Positions 56,657 to 64,000 of a DNA stretch of 64,000 nucleotides are shown one piece after another (within the stretch, counting starts at the first letter, position 1; the number at the start of each line of letters is the position of its first letter). The translations under genes and the position numbers were made by a program. Source of the stretch: Nocardia suismassiliense (GTDB lineage Bacteria; Actinomycetota; Actinomycetes; Mycobacteriales; Mycobacteriaceae); contig NZ_LT985361.1 in the NCBI RefSeq assembly GCF_900269665.1, positions 2,139,459 through 2,203,458 on the forward strand. The letters run 5' to 3'. Under the pieces are notes generated by a model. That model ran no database searches and was not told the DNA's origin. It saw only the letters and a list, made by a program, of their open reading frames with translations.

Positions 56657-57322
56657 ATGGCGGAACAGCGTGTGCTGCACGTGCCCGATCCGGCGGAGCG
56701 AGAGAACCTCGCGACGTTCCTGACTCGGGCACTGCGGCTGGACCCCGCGGTGGTGGTACGTATCCGCCGCCGCGGGGAGCAGCACGTCTCGGCCTGGGTG
56801 GCAACGGGTTTCGAGGCGCTCGCGGTCCGCACCATCGTCGGCGAGCTCGGCGTCGACGATGTCACCGTCGGCGCCGACATGGTGCTGGCCGGGCTCGGCT
56901 CCGGCCTGCCCATCGACCTCGGCTATTCGATGGACTCCGCTTGGCGTGGGGCATTGCCCCCGATGGACGGTTTCAGCCACATCGACGACGTCCCGGCCCG
57001 CACCCTGGTCGAACTCGCCGAGCAGGGCGCGCGGTTGGCCAAGGAACATGGCAGCAGTCACGGCCCGCCCGCCTCGCTGCTCGACCAAGCTGTACTGACC
57101 GTCTCCGGTGGCGACATCGAGGTGGAGGTCCCGATGCGCGTCGTCTTCGCCCTCACCGCAATGGATTTCATCCCGCACTCCGGTGACAAAGCCGACCCCG
57201 CCCGCATCCTCCCCACCGAGATCGTCCGCGTCCGCGCCACCAACACCTGGCTGCGCATAGACGCCCGCTACGGTTCGGTGGCCCGCCGCCGAGGTGGCGG
57301 CATCTCCCTCTCCCCGAGCTGA
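56657..57322 (+). CDS. Conserved hypothetical protein, Rv2474c-like
   Basis: 221 residues with no recognised domain. It has LATFLTRALRLDPAVVVRIR near the start, FSHIDDVPARTLVELAEQGA in the middle and VFALTAMDFIPHSGDKADPA at the end. It follows gdh and the thioesterase, as Rv2474c does in M. tuberculosis, so it is likely part of that operon. GTG 56654 and ATG 56657 are adjacent; ATG is used. Function unknown. Confidence 0.75.
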   Translation: MAEQRVLHVPDPAERENLATFLTRALRLDPAVVVRIRRRGEQHVSAWVATGFEALAVRTIVGELGVDDVTVGADMVLAGLGSGLPIDLGYSMDSAWRGALPPMDGFSHIDDVPARTLVELAEQGARLAKEHGSSHGPPASLLDQAVLTVSGGDIEVEVPMRVVFALTAMDFIPHSGDKADPARILPTEIVRVRATNTWLRIDARYGSVARRRGGGISLSPS

Positions 57323-57581
57323 TCCACCGTCAGTCGCCCAGCCGGGCAACGGATTGCACGCCTCGGCATAAGGCCGCCTCCGAACCGATGCTGCGGCGAC
57401 TGATCGGCGGGTTTCCCTAGGCCACACCAAGGCCGGCGCCGTCGCCAGCCGCCCAGCAGGCCAGCGGATCGCGCCGCCTGCTGCACATCGAGATCCGCAC
57501 CCTCTCTTGGGATCCGCACTCGCTAGGAGCGCCACAGCCGGTGCGTCTCCCGTGAACGAGTGCGGCGGTTGCCTGCAGCGG

Positions 57582-57893
57582 TCAGGGGAGGCCGAGTAGG
57601 CGGAGGAGGGCGGTGGTTGCTGCGGCGGCGAGGATCACCAGCAGGATGGGTCGTTTGCGCCAGGCCAGTAGGGCGGCCACGAGAACGCCTGCGGGGAGCG
57701 CGAATCCGAAGTGGCCGGAGGCGGTGGGCAGCGCGGTGACCGCCACCAGAGCGGCGAGGAGAACGACCGCGCCGACCTCCAGCAGCTGAATTGTGCGGGC
57801 AGGGAAGCGGATACGGTCACGCAGCGCTGGACCGGACCAGCGGAAGGCGTAGGTTCCCAGAGCGAGGGCGATCATGCCCGCGATCAGCATCAT
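57582..57893 (-). CDS. azlD: AzlD-type branched-chain amino acid export subunit
   Basis: 103-residue membrane protein with four short hydrophobic segments; MIALALGTYAFRWSGPALRD is the AzlD signature. With AzlC it exports branched-chain amino acids. Its ATG overlaps the AzlC stop (ATGA). Short length is normal for AzlD. Confidence 0.85.
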   Translation of the reverse strand: MMLIAGMIALALGTYAFRWSGPALRDRIRFPARTIQLLEVGAVVLLAALVAVTALPTASGHFGFALPAGVLVAALLAWRKRPILLVILAAAATTALLRLLGLP

Positions 57894-58624
57894 TCGACAC
57901 CTGATTCACACGTGGTCCGCTCGCAATCAGCAGCGTCCGATTCAGCAGTGGTTCCCTTACCACCCCAAGGCCCCACGAAGAACAAACCCGAAAGCGCCAC
58001 CAGCACAGGCATTCCCGCAGGCAAGAACGGCGCACTGGCCACCGCCGCCACCGCACCCACCAGCGCCGCGCGCCGTGTCGCTATGTCCCGCAACGCCGGA
58101 ACGATCAACGCGAGCAGCACCGCGGGGAACACCGCGTCCAATCCGAACGCCGCGGTATCCGGCACAAACGACCCGATCACCGCACCGAGCGCGGCACCAA
58201 CTGGCCAGGCCAGCAGCACACCGAAACCGCAGGCCCAGTAGGCAGCCCGCTTCCGCTCGGCGTCGGGTTGAGCAAGCGACATCGCCACCGACTCGTCGTT
58301 CATCAGGTGCACACCCAGGAACCGCCGCCACCCGGTACCGACCACATCGGGCACCGACAACCCGTACGGCAGATGCCGAGCATTGACCACCAGCCCGGCC
58401 AGCACGGCCGCGATCGGACTGCCACCGGCCGCGACAATCCCGATGAACAGAAACTCCGCACCCCCGGCGAGCACCACGATCCCGAGCACAATGGGCAGCC
58501 ACGCAGGGAGGCCGGTGGTCACCGCCGTCGCACCGTAGGACACCCCGATCACCCCGACGGCAAGGCACACCGCCGCGATCCCGGAGAACGTATCCCTGCC
58601 GAGTGTTCGCCATATCGAACGCAT
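57890..58624 (-). CDS. azlC: AzlC-type branched-chain amino acid export subunit
   Basis: 244-residue membrane protein with about six hydrophobic segments and the AzlC pattern (GVSYGATAVTTGLPAWLPIV, AGGAEFLFIGIVAAGGSPIA, LVVNARHLPYGLS). Forms the large subunit of a branched-chain amino acid exporter with AzlD. ATG 58624 is chosen because the region upstream holds a promoter whose -10 box is a few bases from it. It is divergent from a cupin-XRE regulator, a frequent partner of azlCD (inference). Confidence 0.87.
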   Translation of the reverse strand: MRSIWRTLGRDTFSGIAAVCLAVGVIGVSYGATAVTTGLPAWLPIVLGIVVLAGGAEFLFIGIVAAGGSPIAAVLAGLVVNARHLPYGLSVPDVVGTGWRRFLGVHLMNDESVAMSLAQPDAERKRAAYWACGFGVLLAWPVGAALGAVIGSFVPDTAAFGLDAVFPAVLLALIVPALRDIATRRAALVGAVAAVASAPFLPAGMPVLVALSGLFFVGPWGGKGTTAESDAADCERTTCESGVE

Positions 58625-58628
58625 GTAG

Positions 58629-58660
58629 CTTATAGTGAACACAGCAAACCGATCCGTCAA
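58629..58660 (-). promoter_or_regulatory. Likely azlC promoter, possibly leaderless
   Basis: TTGACG (58660-58655) and TATAAG (58634-58629) resemble -35 and -10 boxes, 20 bases apart (19 if CTATAA is used). The azlC ATG is only 4-5 bases beyond the -10 box, so transcription probably begins at or next to the start codon. Confidence 0.45.
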
Positions 58661-58703
58661 TATGGTTTCCTGTTGAGTGTTCGATCACACGATGGGAGGG
58701 CAA

Positions 58704-59273
58704 GTGGCACAGCGGGACTCACCGGCGCAGACACCCCAGGCGGTGATCGCTGCCGCTTTGCGCCGTGAACGCACCCGGGCCGGCCTGTCCCTCACCGAGG
58801 TCGCAAACCGCGCGGGCATCGCGAAATCCACCCTCTCCCAACTGGAATCGGGCACCGGCAACCCGAGCCTGGAAACTCTGTGGGCACTGTGCGTCGCATT
58901 GGATATGCCCTTCTCCGGCTTGCTCGACCCGCCACGCCCCACCGTTCAGGTGATTCGCGCGGGGGAGGGCCCGGTGGTCGCCGCCGCGGAATCCGACTAC
59001 CGCGCGACCCTGCTGGCCGCGAGCCCGCCGAACTCCCGCCGCGACCTGTTCCGGATCACCGCCGAACCAGGCCACGCCCGCCGCTCCGAGCCGCACATCC
59101 CCGGTGTGGTCGAGCACGTACTACTCGCAAGCGGCCGCGCCAAAGTCGGCTTGATCGACGAACCCGTCGACCTGTCCCCGGGCGACTACATCTCCTACCC
59201 GGGCGATCTCCCACACGTCTTCGAAGCACTGGAGCCCGCCACCTGGGCAACCCTGGTGATCGAATACACCTAG
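58704..59273 (+). CDS. XRE-cupin regulator of the azlCD locus
   Basis: 189-residue regulator: N-terminal XRE helix-turn-helix (LSLTEVANRAGIAKSTLSQL, about 28-47) and a C-terminal cupin barrel (about 105-185, HIPGVVEHVLLASGRAKVGL and GDYISYPGDLPHVFEAL). The cupin may bind an amino acid or metal. GTG 58704 is chosen for the GGGAGGG site 5 bases upstream. It is divergent from azlC, which it probably regulates (inference). Confidence 0.87.
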   Translation: MAQRDSPAQTPQAVIAAALRRERTRAGLSLTEVANRAGIAKSTLSQLESGTGNPSLETLWALCVALDMPFSGLLDPPRPTVQVIRAGEGPVVAAAESDYRATLLAASPPNSRRDLFRITAEPGHARRSEPHIPGVVEHVLLASGRAKVGLIDEPVDLSPGDYISYPGDLPHVFEALEPATWATLVIEYT

Positions 59274-59293
59274 GCCCCTGTATCGAACCGGGG

Positions 59294-59998
59294 CTAGGCG
59301 GCGCCTTCACCCAGGTACTGCAACCACACCGGGTCCAGATCGGCTGTCGTGGACAGCAGCCGCCAGTGCGGTCCTTTCGGCGAGACCAGCGGTGAGCGCA
59401 AGGTCCAGCCCAGTTCGCTCAGCATCTTGTCGGCCTTACGGTGATTGCACGGCGCGCAGCTGGCGACGCAGTTCTCCCAGGAGTGTTCTCCGCCCCGGCT
59501 GCGCGGGATGACGTGGTCGATGGTTTCGGCTTTGCCGCCGCAGTAGCCGCAGCGATAACGGTCGCGGTGCATGAGCGCGGCGCGGGTCATCGGGACGCGG
59601 GCCCGATACGGCACATGGACATAGGTGCGCAGGCGGATCACCGAGGGAATCGTGACGGCGGATTCGGCGGAATGGACGACCGGACCCTCGACGTCGTGAT
59701 GGACGGTGTCTGCTTTATCGCAGATGAGCAAGACGATCGCGCGACGCGCGGACAGAGCGGTGAGCGGCTCGTAGGTGGCGTTCAGAAGCAGCACCCGGCG
59801 CTTCAACCAGCTCGGACTCTCGCTGTGCGGCGGTGCGGAGCGGTGCGCATGATCGGCGTGACCGTGATGCGCGCCCGGATAATGATCGGACAAGATGTGC
59901 AGCGGAGTAGCCCCCGACCCACGATTGTGGACGTCGGCGGGCTGGAGTTGTCGGTGTGTGCGCGCCTCGTGTGATCTGGCGCTGTGCCGCTGCTTCAT
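59294..59998 (-). CDS. HNH endonuclease
   Basis: 234-residue protein with an HNH nuclease domain: CGYCGGKAETIDHVIPRSRG then GGEHSWENCVASCAPCNHRK, where two CxxC pairs bind structural zinc and DH/N/H form the site. The N-terminal half is a low-complexity His/Pro region followed by VLLLNATYEPLTALSARRAI. It matches Rv2469c as I remember it. Likely a housekeeping nuclease rather than a mobile-element gene; cellular role unknown. Confidence 0.88.
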   Translation of the reverse strand: MKQRHSARSHEARTHRQLQPADVHNRGSGATPLHILSDHYPGAHHGHADHAHRSAPPHSESPSWLKRRVLLLNATYEPLTALSARRAIVLLICDKADTVHHDVEGPVVHSAESAVTIPSVIRLRTYVHVPYRARVPMTRAALMHRDRYRCGYCGGKAETIDHVIPRSRGGEHSWENCVASCAPCNHRKADKMLSELGWTLRSPLVSPKGPHWRLLSTTADLDPVWLQYLGEGAA

Positions 59999-60230
59999 CT
60001 GGACCTCAATTTCATGATTGGCAGGATCATGCTGTTAGCTCGGCAGAGATTGCCACCCAGTTGACCATGGAACGTCGGCTATTGCACGGTGATTTTCAAC
60101 AATGTCCGGTTAACTGTGGCTGAAGAGCCGCCGGCCCGCGATTTACCGTCCCGAGAAACCGCGGTGTGGGCTGCCGATGCCGAGCGCGGGCACAATGGAC
60201 GTCGGCGCATCCAGCGAATCGAGAGGGTCT

Positions 60231-60656
60231 ATGACTTCGGGCGAGCAGACAGCAGCGGCTTCGGCAGAACAGGCGACGTCGTTCTACGACGCGGTCGGCG
60301 GGGCGGAAACGTTCCGGCGCATCGTCGCGGCGTTCTACCGCGAGGTGGCGACCGACGAGGTGCTGCGCCCGCTCTATCCCGAGGAAGATCTCGGCCCGGC
60401 CGAGCGCAGACTGCGCATGTTCCTGGAGCAGTACTGGGGCGGGCCGCGGACCTACGGCGAGGAGCGCGGGCACCCCCGGCTGCGGATGCGGCATCACCCG
60501 TTCACCATCGGTCCGCTGGAGCGCGACGCGTGGTTGCGTTGCATGCGAATCGCCGTAGCCGAGATCGAACCCGAGCTACTCGATGACGAGCACCGCAAGG
60601 CGCTGCTGGACTACCTGGAGATGGCGGCGAATTCGCTGATGAACGCCCCCTGGTGA
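60231..60656 (+). CDS. glbO: Group II truncated haemoglobin GlbO
   Basis: 141-residue truncated haemoglobin: FYREVA (Tyr B10), [20 protein letters not shown], proximal His in RMRHHPF (about 90), and DAWLRCM (Trp G8). These define group II (TrHbO), which handles oxygen or peroxides. ATG 60231 is chosen since the fold begins here; an in-frame ATG at 60177 gives only extra disordered residues. It is followed by aglA, as in M. tuberculosis (Rv2470-Rv2471). Confidence 0.92.
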   Translation: MTSGEQTAAASAEQATSFYDAVGGAETFRRIVAAFYREVATDEVLRPLYPEEDLGPAERRLRMFLEQYWGGPRTYGEERGHPRLRMRHHPFTIGPLERDAWLRCMRIAVAEIEPELLDDEHRKALLDYLEMAANSLMNAPW

Positions 60657-60790
60657 GGGCGTTTGGCGTCAGAGCCGAGACGGGCCGAGGGTTTTCGGCG
60701 CGTCGCGGTGGACGCTGGCAATTTGCCGGAAGTTGAGATCGGTGCTCCGCCTAAGGGTTTTTGCCGCAAAACTTTGGCACTATTGCAGGT

Positions 60791-62392
60791 GTGACTGATA
60801 CACCCGCCGTGCTGGTGCCGGCGGATCGCACCAAGCAACCATGGTGGCGGTCGGCCGTTTTCTACCAGGTTTATCCCCGATCATTCGCGGACTTCGATGG
60901 CGACGGGGTCGGTGACCTCGGCGGCGTCCGGGAGAAGCTCGGCTACCTCGAACTGCTCGGCATCGACGCACTCTGGGTGTGTCCGGTGATGACCTCGCCG
61001 ATGGCCGACGGCGGCTACGACGTGGCCGACCCGCGCGATATCGATCCCCTGTTCGGCGGCCTGGCCGCCATGGACGAGCTGATCGCCGAGGCGCACCTGC
61101 GCCACATCAAGATCACGATGGACTTGGTGCCGAACCACACCAGCAGCGAACATCCCTGGTTCCTCGCGGCCCTGGAAGCCGGACCCGGCAGCCCGGAACG
61201 GGCGCGCTACCTCTTCCGGGACGGGCGCGGTCCCGGCGGCGACGCCCCACCGAACAACTGGCCGAGCATCTTCGGCGGTCCCGCGTGGACCAGGATCACC
61301 GAGCCCGACGGCACACCGGGCCAGTGGTACCTGCACATCTTCGCGCCCGAACAGCCCGACCTGAACTGGGAAAACCCGGAGGTCGCCGCCGATTTCGAGA
61401 AGACCCTGCGGTTCTGGCTCGACCGCGGCGTCGACGGCTTCCGCCTCGACGTGGCGCACGGCATGGCGAAACCGGCCGGTCTGCCCGACATGGCGGTGGC
61501 CAAATCCAGCATGCTGTCCAACGACGACGACGATCCGCGCTTCAACAACCCCGCCGTGCACGAGATCCACCGCCGCATCCGCAAGGTGCTCGACGACTAC
61601 CCGGACGCGGTGTCGATCGGCGAGGTCTGGGTGAACGACAACACCCGATTCGGCGAGTACCTGCGCCCCGACGAGCTACACCTGGCCTTCAATTTCCGGC
61701 TGGCCAAGACCGACTTCGACGCCGACCACGTGCGTACGGCGATCGACAATTCACTCGCCGCGGTCGCACCGGTCGCGGCCGCACCCACCTGGACGCTGTC
61801 CAACCACGACATCGCCCGGGAAGTCACCCGCTACGGCGGCGGCACGGTGGGTGAGGCGCGGGCCCGCGCGATGCTGCTGGTCGAGCTCGCGCTGCCCGGC
61901 ACGGTCTTCATCTACAACGGCGCCGAACTCGGTCTGCCGAACGTGGACGACCTACCCGACGAGGTACTGCAAGACCCGGCATGGGAACGGTCGGGGCACA
62001 CCGAACGCGGCCGCGACGGCTGCCGGGTGCCGATCCCGTGGGAGGGCACCACACCGCCGTTCGGCTTCACCACCGGCACACCCTGGCTGCCGATGCCGGC
62101 CGACTGGGCCGGACGCACCGTGGAAGCCCAGCTCGAGGAACTCGGCTCCACCCTCTCGCTCTACCGGATGGCCATCGAATTACGCGGCCTGCGACCGGAG
62201 TTCAGCGGTGACCGGATCGAGTGGTACGGCAGCCCGCCCGGGTGCCTCGCCTTCCGCCGCGAGGGTGGCCTGGTCTGTGTGCTGAACGCGTCGAACACAC
62301 CCACCCAGTTGCCACCCGGCGACGTGCTGCTGGCCAGTGCCGCGCTCGATGGTGGGCAGTTGCCGCCGAACACGGCCGCCTGGTTGGTCTAG
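60791..62392 (+). CDS. aglA: Alpha-glucosidase, GH13 family
   Basis: 533-residue GH13 enzyme with the four conserved regions: DLVPNHTS, GFRLDVAHG (nucleophile Asp), GEVWV (acid/base Glu) and LSNHD. The N-terminus WRSAVFYQVYPRSFADFDGD is typical of alpha-glucosidase/isomaltase branch. It hydrolyses alpha-1,4 or alpha-1,6 glucosides in the cytosol. GTG 60791 is chosen; a TTG at 60761 is also in frame. It lies 134 bp after glbO. Confidence 0.92.
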   Translation: MTDTPAVLVPADRTKQPWWRSAVFYQVYPRSFADFDGDGVGDLGGVREKLGYLELLGIDALWVCPVMTSPMADGGYDVADPRDIDPLFGGLAAMDELIAEAHLRHIKITMDLVPNHTSSEHPWFLAALEAGPGSPERARYLFRDGRGPGGDAPPNNWPSIFGGPAWTRITEPDGTPGQWYLHIFAPEQPDLNWENPEVAADFEKTLRFWLDRGVDGFRLDVAHGMAKPAGLPDMAVAKSSMLSNDDDDPRFNNPAVHEIHRRIRKVLDDYPDAVSIGEVWVNDNTRFGEYLRPDELHLAFNFRLAKTDFDADHVRTAIDNSLAAVAPVAAAPTWTLSNHDIAREVTRYGGGTVGEARARAMLLVELALPGTVFIYNGAELGLPNVDDLPDEVLQDPAWERSGHTERGRDGCRVPIPWEGTTPPFGFTTGTPWLPMPADWAGRTVEAQLEELGSTLSLYRMAIELRGLRPEFSGDRIEWYGSPPGCLAFRREGGLVCVLNASNTPTQLPPGDVLLASAALDGGQLPPNTAAWLV

Positions 62393-63205
62393 CGGGCGCG
62401 GTGGTCCGCTGAACTTTTCGATGGGCAGCCCGTCGACAGACTGCGGAAGCCGCTGCGGCAGAACGATGCTGAAGGCATAGGGGTTGCGGCGTCCACTCGG
62501 ACAGGTACGCGTAGTTGTGCTGGGGTGTTGCTGTGTGCAGCCACACCCCAGCATGGGCAGGGCTGCGCCCTTAGCGATTGATCGTTGCGAGCCCGTCGGC
62601 CGCCTCTACGCCGCCGGAAAGCCGCATCCGCCACGCCGAAATTTGCCTATGTGCGCGATGCATTTTTCCAATTGGACTAGTTTGCGCGGTCCAAATCTGC
62701 GTTCAGGGGGCTTGCGTTTTAGTCCAAATCGCTGGTCGGCGAGGTTGTAGTCGAACCGAACGCGGTTCGCTCTCAGCGAAGTTACACATTTGTGATTTTT
62801 GCTCTCGGGGACTGGCCGTGAGCGGTCGCGGAATGGGAGACTGGTCGGTGCCCCCAGTGCAGTGGGGGGCCGCGCTCGGCTTAACCAGCCTGTAGCGCGC
62901 AGTGCCGCGATGGTCCCGAATTCGGCTGCACCCACGATGCTTTGGGGTTCGCGAGGCACGCGAGGCTTAACGGCTGGTACCCACCTCATAGTGGATCCGG
63001 ACCTCTAGCGCCGATCGAAGTGGTCGGCGCGCAGCATCGCGGCCCGCGGACTCCTTCGTTACACAGGTTGAGGAGTTGACGTGACCGGTTTTGTCGTGTC
63101 CGCCGGAGTACCGAGGTGCATGCGGCGTAGGAGAGCTGGCTGTGGCGCGTGGCTCGGTGGCGCACTACGTCGGGTTCCGGGTGGTGCTGACTGCCGTTCA
63201 CCGCG
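62393..63205. other. Gene-free stretch with two hairpins
   Basis: About 810 bases without a recognisable gene. A strong hairpin lies at 62518-62553, and a smaller one (CCCCCA / TGGGGG) at 62851-62868. GC falls around 62640-62800. No repeats, integrase or tRNA seen. Confidence 0.5.
62518..62553. terminator. Long hairpin downstream of aglA
   Basis: TGCTGGGGTGT / ACACCCCAGCA, perfect 11-bp arms, with a further GCTG-tgtg-CAGC stem after one mismatch. It lies 126 bp after the aglA stop, far for a simple terminator; it could also be a stable RNA structure. Confidence 0.45.
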
Positions 63206-64000
63206 GTGAGCGCCGAGGTGTCCGCGGCCGAGAAGGCAGGCGCCGAGCTGAAACTCACGCTCGATCTCGACGACGCCTCTTACGATCGACTGCGCGCGGA
63301 GTTCCTGGAGATGACCGCCGAGGCGCAGCGTTCATCGGGGTTGTCCAGGGCTGCTGTCGCGAAACGCTGTGCCGGTAAGCCCGGACGGCAGACGGTGTAC
63401 AACTACGCCGGAAACCCCACCTACACGAGCTTCCCGAAGCCTGCACTGCTCGAAAAGTATTTGCAGAGCTGCGAACTCCCACCGGAGCAGATCGAGTTCG
63501 CGGTGGCCCGTTGCGCGGAGATCAGGCGCAGGTTCCCGGAGGCGGGCAAGGGAGGGCCCCGCGGAACGGAGGAGTCGGCCCGAGCCCAGGCCGACGGTGT
63601 GCACTCTCCCGGACGGAACATGAGTGCCCCCGGGCCGGTTGTCGGGCAGCGGGAAAGCCTTTCGCCGAACACCGTATACGCGGGTCCCGGCACCTCGTTG
63701 TCTGCTCAGCCGGGTGGCTGGTCGGAGTGGTGGCGTGGGCTTACCCAACGGTTTTCGCCGAGAAAGGGCTTCTCGCCGGTTGATGTCTACGGCTCCGTCG
63801 GCACGCGGTTCATCACGCCCCTGCCGGCCACACAGTACGAGCCGCATGAGTACGAACCGTGGCAGCCGAGCGATCCCGCGGTGCAGGCAGTGGGCGCCGA
63901 GTCGGCTGTGCAAGCCGACCGTTGGTGGGTCGGCAGCGTGCTGCGGGATTCGGGGGTGCGGGTCTCGCCAGGTCGAATGGCATTGCGGTTCGTTCGGGAA
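63206..64000 (+). CDS. HTH-containing protein, 3' end outside window
   Basis: 265 codons with no stop before base 64000. The N-terminal part has a helix-turn-helix-like region (SGLSRAAVAKRCAGKPGRQT) resembling XRE domains of large actinobacterial signalling or STAND proteins; the middle is Pro/Gly/Ser-rich (from VHSPGRN to LSAQPGG) and a Trp-rich stretch follows (GGWSEWWRGLTQRF). The start is uncertain: GTG 63206 is the first after an in-frame stop at 63188, GTG 63218 is possible. Function unknown without the rest. Confidence 0.55.
   Translation, partial: MSAEVSAAEKAGAELKLTLDLDDASYDRLRAEFLEMTAEAQRSSGLSRAAVAKRCAGKPGRQTVYNYAGNPTYTSFPKPALLEKYLQSCELPPEQIEFAVARCAEIRRRFPEAGKGGPRGTEESARAQADGVHSPGRNMSAPGPVVGQRESLSPNTVYAGPGTSLSAQPGGWSEWWRGLTQRFSPRKGFSPVDVYGSVGTRFITPLPATQYEPHEYEPWQPSDPAVQAVGAESAVQADRWWVGSVLRDSGVRVSPGRMALRFVRE

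Noticed and set aside
59294..59998. HNH gene as a homing endonuclease or mobile element
   Set aside because: It sits in a conserved mycobacterial-type context (next to glbO) and interrupts nothing.

Overview
The window reads as chromosomal DNA of a high-GC, mycolic-acid-type actinobacterium, most likely Nocardia or a close relative. Supporting signs are a two-component DesA3-type acyl-CoA desaturase, a mycothiol-dependent isomerase-family enzyme, an EspC-like (type VII secretion associated) operon, a DUF6301 protein, and an ssb-ettA-NAD-glutamate dehydrogenase-thioesterase run that, with HNH, glbO and aglA, matches the Mycobacterium tuberculosis Rv2469c-Rv2478c neighbourhood as I remember it. 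GTG starts, gene overlaps of 1-14 bp and hairpins without a T-tract are frequent. No insertion sequence, prophage, CRISPR array or rRNA was seen. One tRNA (Arg, anticodon TCT) is present.

Layout. 1-6.5 kb: a diaminopimelate decarboxylase-type gene cut by the left edge, an SDR, an Atg22-like MFS transporter divergent from a PadR regulator, which is followed by a FadH-type dienoyl-CoA reductase and an NTF2-like protein. 6.7-10.1 kb: a TetR regulator divergent from a ferredoxin reductase/acyl-CoA desaturase/small coupled protein operon. 10.1-14.2 kb: DUF4254 protein, hypothetical, TetR, secreted CocE-type hydrolase. 14.2-16.9 kb: three-gene ABC-2 exporter. 17.2-19.9 kb: overlapping EspC-like / Pro-rich / single-TM operon. 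20-21.5 kb: Cys-motif protein, MerR, and a NarI-like membrane protein that seems to have lost all four haem-ligand histidines. 21.6-30.5 kb: NCS1 permease, GGDEF-EAL protein, SAM methyltransferase, VanX-like lipoprotein, two ANTAR proteins around a YdcF-like protein, NYN protein. 30.6-39.2 kb: MarR/mycothiol enzyme pair with a perfect palindrome, EcsC-like protein, LuxR regulator, two Asp-nucleophile alpha/beta hydrolases, VOC protein, STAND ATPase, FAD monooxygenase.

39.3-44.6 kb looks like accessory DNA ending at the tRNA-Arg 3' end: DUF6301, LysR with a palindrome over its start codon, 7Fe ferredoxin, beta-propeller protein, an orphan coding remnant, a DUF6188 gene split by an in-frame TAA, a MerR regulator, and about 0.85 kb with no recognisable gene. 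From 44.6 kb the content is core-like: DUF4345, CopD-CtaG fusion, PLP dehydratase, single-stranded DNA-binding protein, EttA, large NAD-glutamate dehydrogenase, thioesterase, Rv2474c-like protein, AzlCD with a cupin regulator, HNH, truncated haemoglobin GlbO, alpha-glucosidase AglA, a gene-free 0.8 kb stretch, and a partial HTH-bearing gene at the right edge.

No single unmistakable new system stands out. The best leads are the haem-less NarI paralogue, the EspC-like operon with no secretion core nearby, the small protein fused translationally to the desaturase operon, and the decayed region next to tRNA-Arg. Family assignments are from motif recognition by eye; no database search was run.
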